Origin: Isosphaera sp.
GTDB taxonomy: Bacteria; Planctomycetota; Planctomycetia; Gemmatales; Gemmataceae
Length of the DNA: 64,000 bases
Direction: 5' to 3'
Assembly: GCA_013822345.1 (NCBI GenBank)
Contig: PNKH01000015.1
Location: forward strand, 25,956-89,955
The number at the start of each line of letters is the position of its first letter. The first letter of the stretch is position 1. Positions 25,898 to 36,400 of this stretch are shown here, in pieces. The position numbers and the translations under genes are program-made. The notes below the pieces were generated by a model. It had not been told where the DNA came from, made no database searches, and saw only the letters and a program-made list of their open reading frames with translations.

Positions 25898-26188
25898 ATG
25901 ACGACGATCCCGTGGTCGGAGGTGCGTGAGGACACGTCGGGCGGGCCGAACAGCGCGGAGTGGAACTTCTTCCTCCGGGAGGTCGGCCGGCTGCTGACGG
26001 AGGGGTACGAGGGGAAGTGGTTGCTGATCAAGGGCGAGACGATCGAGGGGGTGTGGGACACCCGGGAGGAGGCGTTCGCCGCCGCGACCGAGCGGTACCT
26101 GAGGCAGCCGTGTCTGATCCAACAGGTGACGGCCCGCGCGCCGGTCATCCGCCTCCCCTACCGCCTGTGGCACCTATGCCCCAGTTGA
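25898..26188 (+). CDS. Small hypothetical protein preceding the retropepsin gene
   Basis: A 96-residue protein of unknown role. The core NFFLREVGRLLTEGYEGKWLLIKGETIEGVWDTREEAFA looks like a small alpha/beta unit in which a charged helix is followed by a strand-turn-strand with GKWLLIKG, and then AATERYLRQPCLIQQV. ATG 25898 has a strong Shine-Dalgarno (GGAGGGGAG at about 25886-25894). It overlaps the next gene, an aspartic-protease-like protein, by 13 bases, and I recall this small-gene plus retropepsin pairing from other planctomycetes, so the two probably work together. Confidence 0.75.
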   Translation: MTTIPWSEVREDTSGGPNSAEWNFFLREVGRLLTEGYEGKWLLIKGETIEGVWDTREEAFAAATERYLRQPCLIQQVTARAPVIRLPYRLWHLCPS

Positions 26189-26613
26189 CCTTCCCGATCG
26201 CCGCCGCCGAGTTGTTGGTGGACGCGCGGGTGAACCTCCCCGCGCCCGACCTCTCGGCGGTCCTGGCCGCCGGAGGGCCCGCCCCGGCCTCGGTCCCCGT
26301 CCGCGGTGAGATCGACACCGGTAGCAACGCGACCGCGGTCGCCCCGTGGGTCATCCGGCAGCTCGGGCTCCAGCCCCGGGTCCACACCACGACCCGGGGC
26401 GTCACGGGGTCGGCGCAGGTCCGCCTCTTCCGCGTCTCGCTGACCATCCTCGACGCCTCCCGGCCGCACCTCCCGTGGTTCGTCCAACCCGACCTGGTGG
26501 TGATGGAGCTGACGACGGCGCTGCCCGTCGACGTGCTCATCGGGATGGACATCCTCCTCGGCTGCCGGCTGCTCGTCGACGGACCGGCCCTGAGCTTCAC
26601 CCTCGACTTCTGA
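26176..26613 (+). CDS. Retropepsin-like aspartic protease family protein
   Basis: A 145-residue single-domain protein with the retropepsin hallmark: VRGEIDTGSNATAVAP carries the catalytic-type D-T-G-S about residue 48, and a later ALPVDVLIGMDILLG matches the hydrophobic-hydrophobic-G-x-D/N flap-and-strand pair of the aspartyl-protease fold. Retropepsins work as homodimers, each chain giving one aspartate. There is no signal peptide, so the substrate should be cytoplasmic. It is read 13 bases inside the preceding small gene, implying coupling, and ends ten bases before the DUF885 gene. It could be an inactive homolog. Confidence 0.82.
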   Translation: MPQLTFPIAAAELLVDARVNLPAPDLSAVLAAGGPAPASVPVRGEIDTGSNATAVAPWVIRQLGLQPRVHTTTRGVTGSAQVRLFRVSLTILDASRPHLPWFVQPDLVVMELTTALPVDVLIGMDILLGCRLLVDGPALSFTLDF

Positions 26614-26622
26614 GGCGCACCC

Positions 26623-28371
26623 ATGTCCCGCGTCGTTCCGCTCCTCCTCGCCCTGCTCGCCGGTGCCGTCCCGATGACCACCCCCGCCGCGCAACCCGCC
26701 GCCGAGGACGCCCGCCTCGCCAACCTGTTCCGGAGCTACCTCGACCAGGAGTTCGCCCGCCACCCGCTGTTCGCCACCCAGCAGGGGAACCACGACCACG
26801 ACGACCGCCTCGACGACCTCTCCCCCGACGCCCGGAAGAAGGACATCGAGACGGCCCGGGCGATGCTCGCCACCCTGGCCAAGGAGATCGACTCCAAGAA
26901 GCTCTCCGCCGACGGGAAGATCGACCTCGAGATCTGGACCCACGCCCTGAACTACGCCCTGTGGTCGGCCGAGAACGACAACCGGTTCGAGTACGACCCG
27001 CGCGTCTACGGGGAGTACGTCTCCGACAGCGTCTTCCTCCTGTTCACCCAGTCAACGCTGCCGCGCGGCCGGAACGTCGCCAACGCCGCGAAGCGGATCA
27101 CCTTCATCCCGAAGGTGGTCGCCGCCGCGAAGGCGGGCCTGAAGAACCCGCCGAAGGAGCTGACCGAGGTGGCGAGCCGGCGGAACCGCGGGGCGATCGG
27201 CTTCTTCGAGAAGGAGATCTACGCGGTCGCCGGGGAGGTGCCGGGGAGCGAGCCGCTCGCCACCCCGTGCAAGGCCGCCGTCGCCGCCCTCAAGGAGTAC
27301 CAGGACTGGCTGGAGAAGGAGTTGCTGCCGAAGTCGACCGGCGAGTGGCGGCTCGGGAAGGAGAAGTTCGCCAGGAAGCTCGAACTGGAACTCGACGCCG
27401 GGCTGTCCGCCGACGACGTGCTGAAGCTGGCCGAGGTGGAGGCGGACCGCGTGGAGCGGGAGATGTGGTACGTCGCCAAGCAGCTGTGGGCGAAGCTGTT
27501 CCCCGGCAAGCCGGTCCCGCCGGACGACGCCGACGGCCGGCGGCTCGCCATCCGCCTGGTGCTCGACGAGCTCGGCAAGGACCACGGCAAGCCGCAGGAC
27601 CTGGTCGCCGACGCCCGCAAGACCGTCGACAAGATCAAGACCTTCATCCGCGACAAGAAGATCCTCACCCTGCCGGACCCGGACACCTGCAAGGTGGTCG
27701 AGATGCCGGAGTTCCAGCGGGGGTTCTCGCTGGCGTACCTGAACCCGGCCCCGCCGCTCGACCCGAAGGCCGACAGCCTGTACGCCGTCGCCCCGCCGCC
27801 GGCCGACTGGTCGCCCGAGCGGGTGGAGGCGCTGCTGCGGGAGTACAACTCCGCGATGCTCCAGGTGCTCACCATCCACGAGGCGTACCCCGGCCACTAC
27901 GTCCAGCTCGCGTACTCGAACCGGTGCCCGTCGCTGGTCCGCAAGGTGCTGTACTCCGGGACGTTCGCGGAGGGGTGGGCGGTGTACACCGAGCAGATGA
28001 TGCTCGACCAGGGGTACGGAGACGGCGACCTCTCACTGCGGCTGCATCAACTCAAGTTCTATCAACGCGCCGTCATCAATGCGATCCTCGACCACAAGAT
28101 GCACTGTGACAACATGAGTGACGACGACGCGAAGTCGCTGTTGATGGGCCGCGGGTTCCAGACGGAGGCGGAGGCGGTCGGGAAGGTGTCCCGGGCGAAG
28201 CAGTCGAGCACGCAACTGTCGACGTACTTCGTCGGCCGGACCGCGTTCTACCGGCTGCGGCAGGAGGTGCAGCGGCGGCAGGGGGCGGCGTTCGACCTCG
28301 GGAAGTTCCACGAGGCGGTGCTCGGCCACGGCACCCTGCCGGTCAAGTACCTGCCGGAGCTGGTGCGGTGA
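26623..28371 (+). CDS. DUF885 family exported protein (probable metallopeptidase)
   Basis: A 582-residue protein with signal peptide MSRVVPLLLALLAGAVP. DUF885 proteins are mostly uncharacterised but carry a putative zinc site; here HEAYPGH at residues 419-425 and FAEGWAVYTEQMM at about 445 supply the HExxxGH and downstream glutamate. An LCxx-like N-terminal helical region (RLANLFRSYLDQEFARHPLFATQQG) is typical. The role is likely peptide or ester hydrolysis outside the cytoplasm. It starts ten bases after the retropepsin gene. Its last 29 bases overlap the convergent membrane-protein gene on the minus strand. Confidence 0.87.
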   Translation: MSRVVPLLLALLAGAVPMTTPAAQPAAEDARLANLFRSYLDQEFARHPLFATQQGNHDHDDRLDDLSPDARKKDIETARAMLATLAKEIDSKKLSADGKIDLEIWTHALNYALWSAENDNRFEYDPRVYGEYVSDSVFLLFTQSTLPRGRNVANAAKRITFIPKVVAAAKAGLKNPPKELTEVASRRNRGAIGFFEKEIYAVAGEVPGSEPLATPCKAAVAALKEYQDWLEKELLPKSTGEWRLGKEKFARKLELELDAGLSADDVLKLAEVEADRVEREMWYVAKQLWAKLFPGKPVPPDDADGRRLAIRLVLDELGKDHGKPQDLVADARKTVDKIKTFIRDKKILTLPDPDTCKVVEMPEFQRGFSLAYLNPAPPLDPKADSLYAVAPPPADWSPERVEALLREYNSAMLQVLTIHEAYPGHYVQLAYSNRCPSLVRKVLYSGTFAEGWAVYTEQMMLDQGYGDGDLSLRLHQLKFYQRAVINAILDHKMHCDNMSDDDAKSLLMGRGFQTEAEAVGKVSRAKQSSTQLSTYFVGRTAFYRLRQEVQRRQGAAFDLGKFHEAVLGHGTLPVKYLPELVR

Positions 28372-29200
28372 CCTCCGCCGCCCGGGCCGCCTGGGGAACC
28401 TCCCCGGGCGGCTTCGGGGCACGGTTCGGCTTGAACAGCAGCGGCATCAGCAGCAGCATCGCGCCCAGCCCGAACGACACGGCCAGGACGAAGGCGTGCC
28501 CGCGGGTGAACTGCAGGATCAGCCAGAACGCGACGAACCAGGCCACGAAGTGAAGGAAGTTGATGAGCAGGGCGAGGAACACCGTCGTGTTGCTCGGGAC
28601 GAACAGCGTCCCGAGCTGGTCGGCCTGGACGTACCGGGTGCCGCCGTCCTCGACGAACTTCCGCCCCTCCGGCCCGGCCGCGTAGCTCCGCTTGTCCTTC
28701 CCGAGGACGGCGCCGAGCCGGACCGGCTCGGCGCCCTTGGCCGGGCTGACCCGGACCGCCGCCGTCATGTACGACAGGTTCGTCCCCTTCGAGCTGCTGT
28801 TCATCTGGAACGGCTCGTCCGTCTTGGCGTCGTAGAACCCGGCGGCCTTGGCCCCGACCCCGCGGCGGAACCGGGTCACCTCCTCGACCGGCTTGCCGGC
28901 CGCATCGACCCGGAACGTGCTCCCGTCCGGGGACACCCAGCGGACGGCCTCGAACTCGTCGAACGTCTGGGTCTGGTACGGGGCGAACTCGAAGAAGGTG
29001 TCGTACTTCCGGGGGGCGCGCTGGTCGATCCAGACCCAGATGGTGAGGAAGGACGCGACGAGGGCGGCGGCGGCGAGGGCGCGGAGCGGGAGGCGGTCGG
29101 CCGGGGCCTGGTACAGGTACCCCTGGGCGACGATGCTGCCGCCGAGGAACAGGGCGAACAGGACGAGGGCGACGAGGACGAGGGTGAGCAGCAGGGTCAC
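28343..29200 (-). CDS. Hypothetical membrane protein
   Basis: A 285-residue integral membrane protein, function unknown. Transmembrane segments: two near the N-terminus (LLLTLVLVALVLFALFLGG about 4-22, and a stretch ending FLTIWVW about 45-60), and two near the C-terminus (FLALLINFLHFVAWFVAFWLI and FVLAVSFGLGAMLLLMPLLF). Between them lies a soluble loop of about 130 residues with beta-strand character (VRWVSPDGSTFRVD), presumably on one side of the membrane. GTG 29200 follows GAAGGG; a much longer frame from 29449 is rejected as it lacks a ribosome site and is low complexity. It converges with DUF885. Confidence 0.75.
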   Translation of the reverse strand: MTLLLTLVLVALVLFALFLGGSIVAQGYLYQAPADRLPLRALAAAALVASFLTIWVWIDQRAPRKYDTFFEFAPYQTQTFDEFEAVRWVSPDGSTFRVDAAGKPVEEVTRFRRGVGAKAAGFYDAKTDEPFQMNSSSKGTNLSYMTAAVRVSPAKGAEPVRLGAVLGKDKRSYAAGPEGRKFVEDGGTRYVQADQLGTLFVPSNTTVFLALLINFLHFVAWFVAFWLILQFTRGHAFVLAVSFGLGAMLLLMPLLFKPNRAPKPPGEVPQAARAAEVTAPAPAGT

Positions 29201-29329
29201 GGCGCGGCCCTTCGGGTGGTGACGGGGGAAACGTACCACCGGGCGGCGCCGCCGGCCACCGGCCGGCTTGTCCGGCGGCGGGCGGGGGTGTCTAATACCG
29301 GTACCCGACACCCGCGCCCGGTGCCGCCG

Positions 29330-29695
29330 ATGCCCGACTGGCTCATCCAACAGTTCCCGGTACTGGCCGCCGTCCTCGTCGTGATTTGGCGCGCGGAGAG
29401 GCGGGTCGACGCGAAGGAAGTCCGGTTGGAGGCCCGATTCGATAACCAACTTGCCGAACTACAGCGGCGGGCCGCAGAACGAGAAGACCAACTCCGCGCC
29501 CGCGAGGACCAGTTCCGCGCCGAGGCCCGTGGGGACCGGGATGCCGAGGTTCAGCGGTTCTTGGAGGCGCAGGCGAAGGTGGTGGAGGCCAAGGACGGAC
29601 AGATCGCGGGCCTGACCGAACAGGTGACGAACCTGACGAAGCAACTCGCCGCGCTCACGAAGAAGCCCCCGGGGGGTGAAGGGCGGAAGTCATGA
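29330..29695 (+). CDS. Small membrane-anchored coiled-coil protein
   Basis: A 121-residue protein with one N-terminal transmembrane helix (WLIQQFPVLAAVLVVIW) followed by a continuous charged coiled coil (ELQRRAAEREDQLRAREDQF, then AEVQRFLEAQAKVVEAKDG and a leucine-spaced LTEQVTNLTKQLAAL). Function unknown; the design suits a membrane tether or spacer. Its TGA is shared with the start of the next gene (ATGA at 29692), so the products are translated together, and the next protein has the same layout. Confidence 0.75.
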   Translation: MPDWLIQQFPVLAAVLVVIWRAERRVDAKEVRLEARFDNQLAELQRRAAEREDQLRAREDQFRAEARGDRDAEVQRFLEAQAKVVEAKDGQIAGLTEQVTNLTKQLAALTKKPPGGEGRKS

Positions 29696-30738
29696 TCTGG
29701 CCGGGGCTGCTGTTCAACCTGTGCGTCGGGCTGCTGCTCGCGGCCTACCTGCTCCGCGCGGTGCGCCGCTTCGAGCGCACGGCCGACGCGGTCATGGCCC
29801 GGCTCGACCGCGAACACGCCGAGCGGATGGCCCGGCTCGACCGCGAACACGCCGAGGAGATGCGGAAGTATAGCGTGGCTTGCGAAGAGATCCGGGCGTC
29901 TCTGCGCGCCCAGACGGACCGGGCGATCGCCGAGATGCGGGCGATGAAGGCGTCGGCTGCAGGGGTCGCTACCGCAGAGGTTCGGGTCGCGGTGCTGGGT
30001 GGGGTCTCGTTCGGGGGTGCCGACCCTGGTCGGCCCGCACAGCAGGCCGCATCCCTTCCACGATGGGCACAAGTTGCCTTCGCGGCCCGGTGCGCGCGCC
30101 GGGTGCTGCCGCTGGTCGAACACTTCTGGAGCGACGCCCCACAACGTCATCTGTCGGCTCTTGAAAGTGCCGTCAGTGCGGCAGAGCGTGCAGCCGCGCG
30201 AGCCGAGCCGGCCCCTGCCCACATCGGCGTGGCCGTTCGAAGCGCCAGTCAAGCCGCCGACGACGCCGGCGTCGATCACGCGCCCGTAGCCATCGCAGCC
30301 GTCGGTGCGGCCGCTGATGCCGCCCGAACCGCCGGTCCCCGTGATTCCTCCGACGCCGCCGTCCTCGCCGCGAACCTCGTCCGGTCTGCGGAGCCGTTCC
30401 GCCGCGACATCGAGACCGCTCACGGCCTCGCCGTGGCCAGCGGCTGGACCGACGACACCCTGGTTCCGCCGTCCGTGTTCGGGCCGCTCTGGCCGGACGG
30501 CCCGCCCGAGGGGTGGCCGAAGCCTGAGCGTCCAGCCGGCGAGATGGTCTTCGAGTTCGGCATTCCCGACGACCTGGGCGACGCGGACTTGGTGGTGTTC
30601 GTGGCAGAGTTGGCCGCAGCGATGTGCTCCCTCAACCTCGCCGGCGGCGGACGCGGTCTGTCGATCCCCGATCCGGAGATGAATCCGTTCGAAATCACCG
30701 CCCCCGCGCCGGCCCCCGTAGGCCCACCCGCCCGATGA
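29692..30738 (+). CDS. Membrane-anchored coiled-coil protein with Ala-rich C-terminal region
   Basis: A 348-residue protein, unrecognised. An N-terminal membrane helix (GLLFNLCVGLLLAAYLL) leads into a coiled coil containing a repeated MARLDREHAE unit (about residues 35-55). A helical block (PRWAQVAFAARCARRVLPLVE) follows about residue 120, then an Ala-rich region and an acidic globular end with VVFVAELAAAMCSLNLAG. I recall the 'AQVAFAARCARRV' block from other Gemmata proteins without a known role. It overlaps its neighbours on both sides by ATGA, implying one coupled three-gene unit (29330-31145). Confidence 0.7.
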   Translation: MIWPGLLFNLCVGLLLAAYLLRAVRRFERTADAVMARLDREHAERMARLDREHAEEMRKYSVACEEIRASLRAQTDRAIAEMRAMKASAAGVATAEVRVAVLGGVSFGGADPGRPAQQAASLPRWAQVAFAARCARRVLPLVEHFWSDAPQRHLSALESAVSAAERAAARAEPAPAHIGVAVRSASQAADDAGVDHAPVAIAAVGAAADAARTAGPRDSSDAAVLAANLVRSAEPFRRDIETAHGLAVASGWTDDTLVPPSVFGPLWPDGPPEGWPKPERPAGEMVFEFGIPDDLGDADLVVFVAELAAAMCSLNLAGGGRGLSIPDPEMNPFEITAPAPAPVGPPAR

Positions 30739-31145
30739 GTGATGACATTCACGGAGGCCGACGTCTCAAGATCACGCTCGTCGTCCGCGACGAGAAGGAC
30801 GACCCGTCTATCCTGGATGTAGTCCGCCGTGCGGTCGAGGACGGGTTCCGTACCCCCGCCATCGGCACTGCTCCCCCCACCGGAGGTGGATCAGGCGAAG
30901 CCCCGCAACGGACCACGGACACCCGGATGGATGAGTTGGCGACCGACGCACGGGAGGCCGCCGAAAAGGCGCTTGCGAAGGTGGTCGAAGAGTTCGAGGC
31001 GTCCGGGAAGGAGCCGAAGTTCGATCCGGCCCAGTGGGCCGAGCAGCTCTCGAAAGTCTGGGACGTGATCCGCCGGATGAAGGCCCGCGGCATCGAACTC
31101 GAACTCCCCCAGGCCGATCCCATCCCGCCCCCGGACGAGTCGTAG
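30735..31145 (+). CDS. Hypothetical protein in coiled-coil gene unit
   Basis: A 136-residue soluble protein, function unknown. The N-terminal LKITLVVRDEKDDPSILDVV has the look of an alpha/beta domain. A low-complexity Thr/Gly linker leads into helical TDAREAAEKALAKVVEEFEASG and VWDVIRRMKARGIELELP. No transmembrane helix. It starts inside the stop of the preceding gene (ATGA), so its amount would be tied to the two membrane-anchored coiled-coil proteins upstream. It is followed 70 bases later by icd with its own ribosome site. Confidence 0.7.
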   Translation: MSDDIHGGRRLKITLVVRDEKDDPSILDVVRRAVEDGFRTPAIGTAPPTGGGSGEAPQRTTDTRMDELATDAREAAEKALAKVVEEFEASGKEPKFDPAQWAEQLSKVWDVIRRMKARGIELELPQADPIPPPDES

Positions 31146-31215
31146 CCCTTCTGTTCGCCGCTCCGGACCGCGGATAAGCTAGCCGCTTCCCGCCGCGCCC
31201 CCGGAGGACACCCCG

Positions 31216-32430
31216 ATGCCCAAGATCAAGGTCAAGAACCCCGTCGTCGAGATGGACGGGGACGAGATGACCCGCATCATCTGGCAGAAGATCCGCGACA
31301 CCCTCATCCTCCCCCACCTCGACGTCGACCTCAAGTACTTCGACCTCGGCATCGAACACCGCGACGCCACCGACGACAAGGTCACGTTCGAGTCGGCCGA
31401 GGCGACGAAGCAGTACGGCGTCGCGGTGAAGTGCGCCACCATCACCCCGGACGAGGCGCGGGTCAAGGAGTTCGACCTGAAGCGGATGTACCCGTCCCCG
31501 AACGGCACCATCCGGAACATCCTCAACGGCACCATCTTCCGCGAGCCGATCGTCTGCCGGAACGTGCCCCGCCTGGTCGGCCACTGGGACAAGCCGGTGG
31601 TCGTCGCCCGGCACGGGTTCGGCGACCAGTACAAGGCGAGCGAGATCCTGTTCCCCGGCCCCGGCACCGTGAAGCTCACCTACACCCCCGCCGACGGCGG
31701 GCCGCCGGTCGAGAAGGAGGTGTTCAAGGCCCCCGGCGGCGGCGTCACCCTCGCCATGTACAACCTCGACGACTCGATCCGCGGGTTCGCCCGGGCCTGC
31801 TTCAACTACGGCCTCTCCCGCGACTACTCGGTATACCTCTCGACGAAGAACACCATCCTGAAGGTGTACGACGGGCGGTTCAAGAACCTCTTCCAGGAGG
31901 TGTTCGACGCCGAGTTCAAGGCCGCGTTCGACGCCAAGAAGCTCACCTACGAGCACCGGCTGATCGACGACATGGTGGCGGCGAACCTGAAGTGGGCCGG
32001 CGGGTACCTGTGGGCGTGCAAGAACTACGACGGGGACGTGCAGAGCGACACCGTCGCCCAGGGGTACGGGAGCCTCGGGCTGATGACCAGCGTGCTCACC
32101 ACCCCGGACGGCAAGACGGTCGAGGCGGAGGCGGCCCACGGGACCGTCACCCGCCACTACCGCGAGCACCAGAAGGGGAAGAAGACGAGCACCAACCCGA
32201 TCGCCAGCATCTACGCCTGGACCCGCGGGCTGATCTACCGCGGGCGGATGGACGGCACCCCGGACGTGGTGACGTTCGCGGAGACGCTGGAGAAGGTGTG
32301 CGTCGACCTCGTCGAGTCGGGGAAGATGACGAAGGACCTGGCCATCCTGATCGACGCCGAGGCCCCGTTCCTGACGACCGACGAGTACCTGGACGCGGCC
32401 GACGCCGAGCTGAAGAAGCGGATGGCATGA
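31216..32430 (+). CDS. icd: Isocitrate dehydrogenase (NADP+)
   Basis: TCA-cycle enzyme oxidising isocitrate to 2-oxoglutarate in the cytoplasm. The 404-residue product belongs to the eukaryote-type (subfamily II) NADP enzymes: N-terminus [18 protein letters not shown], substrate-loop [13 protein letters not shown], metal-binding [20 protein letters not shown], and [12 protein letters not shown] with [11 protein letters not shown]. The length is as expected. ATG 31216 follows CGGAGGACACCCCG, a usable Shine-Dalgarno. Its stop overlaps the start of the next gene (ATGA at 32427), an Rpn-like protein, which is an odd operon partner and may be a late arrival. Confidence 0.97.
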   Translation: MPKIKVKNPVVEMDGDEMTRIIWQKIRDTLILPHLDVDLKYFDLGIEHRDATDDKVTFESAEATKQYGVAVKCATITPDEARVKEFDLKRMYPSPNGTIRNILNGTIFREPIVCRNVPRLVGHWDKPVVVARHGFGDQYKASEILFPGPGTVKLTYTPADGGPPVEKEVFKAPGGGVTLAMYNLDDSIRGFARACFNYGLSRDYSVYLSTKNTILKVYDGRFKNLFQEVFDAEFKAAFDAKKLTYEHRLIDDMVAANLKWAGGYLWACKNYDGDVQSDTVAQGYGSLGLMTSVLTTPDGKTVEAEAAHGTVTRHYREHQKGKKTSTNPIASIYAWTRGLIYRGRMDGTPDVVTFAETLEKVCVDLVESGKMTKDLAILIDAEAPFLTTDEYLDAADAELKKRMA

Positions 32431-33473
32431 CCCCGTCGCCGCCCCCGCCGGCCCCGCCGACGCGGTACGACCAGCTCGCCCGGTACCTGCTGACGAAGGC
32501 CGGTGGCGGGCTGTTCCCGTGGCTGCTCGGGGTGCCGCCGGGGCGGCTGCGGTTCGGCCGGTGGCTGCCGGCGCAGCTCACCCTGCCGAACACCCCGGAG
32601 CGGCTGTGCGACGCCGTCGCGGAGGTGTTCGACCTCGACCGCGGCGGGGCGCCGGTGGCGGTGCTGCTGGAGGTGCAGACCGAACCCGACCCGACGATGC
32701 CCGGCCGGCTGACGCTCGCCGGCGGGCTCTTGTGGCTGACGGTCAAGCCGTCCGACCTGCCGGGCGACCGGTACGACCTGGTCGGGGCGGTGATCAACCT
32801 GACCGGGACCGGGGACACCGCCCGGTCGTGCGTCGTGGGCGGTGCCGAGTGGACGCTCCGGCCGGCGGAGCGGAACCTCTCCACGACCGACGCCGGGGCG
32901 GTGTTGGACGAGATCGCCGCGGGCACCGCCCCGAAGGAGTTGCTGGCTTTCGTTCCGCTGATGCACGGCGGGGCGGAGGACGATACTATCCGACGGTGGC
33001 GGGGGCTGGTGGCGGCCGAGTCGGACCCGGTCCGGCGCGGCGACTTCGCCCTCGCGCGGGTGTTCGCCGACAAGGTCGGCCGCGGCCCGGCGTGGCAGGC
33101 GGCCGTGGAGGGGCTTCCGATGGAAGAGGCGCCGGTGATCGCCGAACTGTTGGCCACGCACGGGGCCAAGGTTGCTGCCAAGGCCGCCGCCGAGGGGGAG
33201 GCCCGGGGGCTGGCCGCGGGCCTGGCCCGGGGGCTGGCCGAGGGGAAGACCGAGGGGCGGGTGCAGGGCGTGGCCGAGGGGAAGGCGGAGGGGAAGGCCG
33301 ACGCCCTGCTCCGGCTGATCGCCAAGCGGTTCGGGGCGGTCCCCGAAGAGGTGGCCGCGGCCGTCCGGGCGTGTACCGACACCGCCCGGCTCGACCGCCT
33401 CCTCGACGACGCCCTCGACGACGCCCTCGACGCCGCCTCGCTCGACCGGTTCCGCGCCCGGGCCGGGCTGTGA
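32427..33473 (+). CDS. Rpn-like PD-(D/E)XK nuclease family protein
   Basis: A 348-residue protein. The N-terminal half resembles Rpn/transposase-associated PD-(D/E)XK nucleases: [13 protein letters not shown]-type PWLLGVP, and the catalytic-type [16 protein letters not shown] with an E-x-Q pair. The C-terminal quarter has repeated short units rich in EGK/AEG ([22 protein letters not shown]), a Yae1-like helical tail common in this family, then [16 protein letters not shown]. Such proteins occur in many near-identical copies in planctomycete genomes and may be mobile; the true substrate is unknown. The ATG overlaps the icd stop. Confidence 0.72.
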   Translation: MTPSPPPPAPPTRYDQLARYLLTKAGGGLFPWLLGVPPGRLRFGRWLPAQLTLPNTPERLCDAVAEVFDLDRGGAPVAVLLEVQTEPDPTMPGRLTLAGGLLWLTVKPSDLPGDRYDLVGAVINLTGTGDTARSCVVGGAEWTLRPAERNLSTTDAGAVLDEIAAGTAPKELLAFVPLMHGGAEDDTIRRWRGLVAAESDPVRRGDFALARVFADKVGRGPAWQAAVEGLPMEEAPVIAELLATHGAKVAAKAAAEGEARGLAAGLARGLAEGKTEGRVQGVAEGKAEGKADALLRLIAKRFGAVPEEVAAAVRACTDTARLDRLLDDALDDALDAASLDRFRARAGL

Positions 33474-33474
33474 C

Positions 33475-36400
33475 TCACGGCACCGGCCGCGGGTCCGGGG
33501 CGACCGCCGGCCGGGCGTCCGGCGGCGGGAGCGGCGTCAGCTCCAGCCGGTGGAACCGGTAGCCGGCGCTCAGGTGGCCGAGGTACAGCCGCTTCCCGTC
33601 CGTCTTGTCCATGTTCGGCGAGACCGTGAACCGGTCCGGGTCCCCCTCCCAGTCGACCACCTTGGTCTCCCCGACCCGGACCGTGACCCGGGTGCCGCGC
33701 ACCTCGGCGACCACCGTGTTCCGCCCGGGGCCGAGGACCGGGCCGTCGAACGCGGCCTCGCGCTTGTGGAGCACCTTGCCGTCCAGCCCGGCCAGGCCGG
33801 ACCGCACCCCGCCCTTCACCGGGGCGTTGTAGTCCAGGGTGACGCACGCCGTCTTGCCGCCGACGATCAGCCCGAAGGTCAGCGCCCCGGGCGGGGTCGT
33901 CCGCTCCACCTCCATCGTCAGCCGGTAGTGCTCCGGCGGGGCGAACGGCACCTGCAGCTGCGCCAGCGGGGCCGGGGAGTCGAGCACCTTCCCGTCCCAC
34001 TTCCAGGCGCCCTGGAGGGCGTCCCGGTCCGGGTCGATGAGGGCGAGCAGGTCGACCGTTTTGGGGGCCTTCGGCTTCAGGTCGCCGACCAGCGCGACCC
34101 GGAAGCCGGTCCCGCTGTGGGCGCGGTCGCGGGCCACGCCCGAACCCCAGGCCGAGTGGCTGACCCGGGTCGCGACACCGGCTTGCGCGGACCGCGACCG
34201 GTAGCCGTCGGGCGACTGGACGAGTTCGCACACGTTCCCGTGCATGTCGGAGAGGCCGAACGGGTTGGCCGACAGCGACCCGACCGGCCTCGGACCGCCG
34301 CCGCCCCCCACCCGCTCGTACCGGAGCAGCTCCTTCGGGTCGTCGCCGGTCCACCACAGGGTGGTCGTACCGGCCCGGCAGGCGAACTCCCACTGCGCGT
34401 CCGTGGGCGGGGCGTACGTCCGGCCCTCCGCCTCGCCCAGCCAGGCGCAGAACGCCTCGGCGTCCTCGGCGGTGACCGTCATGACCGGGTGGTCGTCCGT
34501 CGCCCCCGGCCACGGGTAGCTCCAGACCACCTCCTTCTTCGGGACGAAGCCCTTTTCCGGGTCGTAGACCAGCCCGCCCTTCCCGTCGCGCTCGGCCGTC
34601 GTCTTGTACTTCGTCGCCTCCACGAACCGGCGGAACTGCCCGACCGTGACCTCGTGCGCCCCAAGGTAGAACGGGTCCGGGACGGCGGCCGGCCGGGCCG
34701 CGTTCGTCAGGATCACGTTCCGCTCCCAGCCGGCCTCCGTCTCGGCGACCAACCGCTTGACCTGGTCGGGCGCGTAGCCCATCCGGAACTCGCCGGGCGG
34801 GATCAGCCGCAGCTTCATCCCGACGGAGTTGGTGAACTCGACCGGCACCCCGAGGTGCTTCGCCCACGCCTCCTGGTGGGCCTTCGCCTGCTTCTCGTCG
34901 AACGGGGCGACGGCCGGGGGCGGACCGCCCGCCGGCAGCTCCTTGACTTCGATCTTCCGGAACTGGACGAGCGTGTTGCCGGAGAGCTGGATGCGGAGTC
35001 GCCCCTTGGGGTAGGTGGGTCTCGGGTCGATCCAGTGCGTGGCGACCTTACCGTCGACTTTGATCGTGATGTCGCTGCCCAGCGCGAGGATTTCGAGAGC
35101 GAACCACTCGTCCGGCTTGTGCAGTACGTCCGTGACGGCCTGTTCGACCCCCAGGGGCCACAGGCTTCCCGTCTTTCTCGGGCTACCCGCGGTGCAGTTG
35201 ATTTCCGCCTCGAGGACGTCCGGCTTCCAGAGGTTGTCGGGGGGGAAGCGGAAGTAGATCCCGCTGTTGCCGCCGTCGTTGATCCGCGCCTCCGCGCGGA
35301 GGTGGAAGTTGGCGAAGTCGTCGCGGACGGTCGTGAGTTCCGCCGGTTTCGGCGAGGGAATGCTGCTCAGGACGCCGTTCACGACGGTCCAACTCGGAGG
35401 CCGGTTCGGAGGCGTACTCTCCCACCCGGACAGGTCCTTGCCGTTGAACAGCGACACGAAGCCGTCGGCGGGCGGCAACTCCTTGACCTCGACCTTGCGG
35501 AACAGGACCTGCTCCCCCGGGATCGCTTGCAGCGCGAAGTGCCCGGACCGGCGAGTCCGGGCGTCGGCCGGGGGAAGATCGCCGTCGAACACCGTCGTAC
35601 CGTCGACCCGTGTCGTCACGTGGTTCCCCCGGGCAATGACCTCCAGGGTGAACCACTCGGGCCCCACCACGAGCCCCTTGGGGCTCGCCCACACGTTGTG
35701 GAGGCTGCCGGTCTTGAACGGGTCGCCCCCGCCCTGTTCGTCCCTCTCGGCGTTGTAGATCTGGACCTCGTGCCCCGGCGGGAAGCCGCCGTTGGCCAGG
35801 CTGAACGGGCTGCGGAAGTACAGCCCGCTGTTGCCGGACTTCGGGATCCGGACCTCGGCCCGCAGGTGGAAGTCGGTGAAGTCGCCGCGCTCGGTGAACA
35901 GGTGGCTGCGCACCGCGGACCCGATCAGAACCCCGCCGTCCACCCGCCAGGTGCCCGGGTGGTCCGGGTGCGCCTTCCACCCCGAGAGGTCCTTGCCGTT
36001 GAACAGCGGGGTGAACCCGTCGGCGGGCGACTCCGGCGGCAGTTCCCGGACCTCGACCTTGCGGAACTCGACGACGGTGCCGGCCCTGATGGCCTCCAGC
36101 GCCAGGCACCCCCGGGGGTAGGTCCCGTCCGCCACGTCGGCGACGGTCTGGCCGTTGACCCGGACCACGAGCCGGGTGCCGTCGGCGATCACCTCCTGGA
36201 CGAACCACGCGTCCGCGGGCGCGACGTCGTGATCGACCCGCTTCAGGGTGACCCACTTCTCGCCCTGGAACCGCGACAGGGTCCCCGTCTTGCCGGTCGT
36301 CGTGTTGGCCGGGGCGATCTGCGCCTCGTACCCCGACCCCCAGCCCCCTTGGGAGCGGAAGTACAGGCCGCTCTCCCCCTCGGGCTTGATCTTGACCTCG

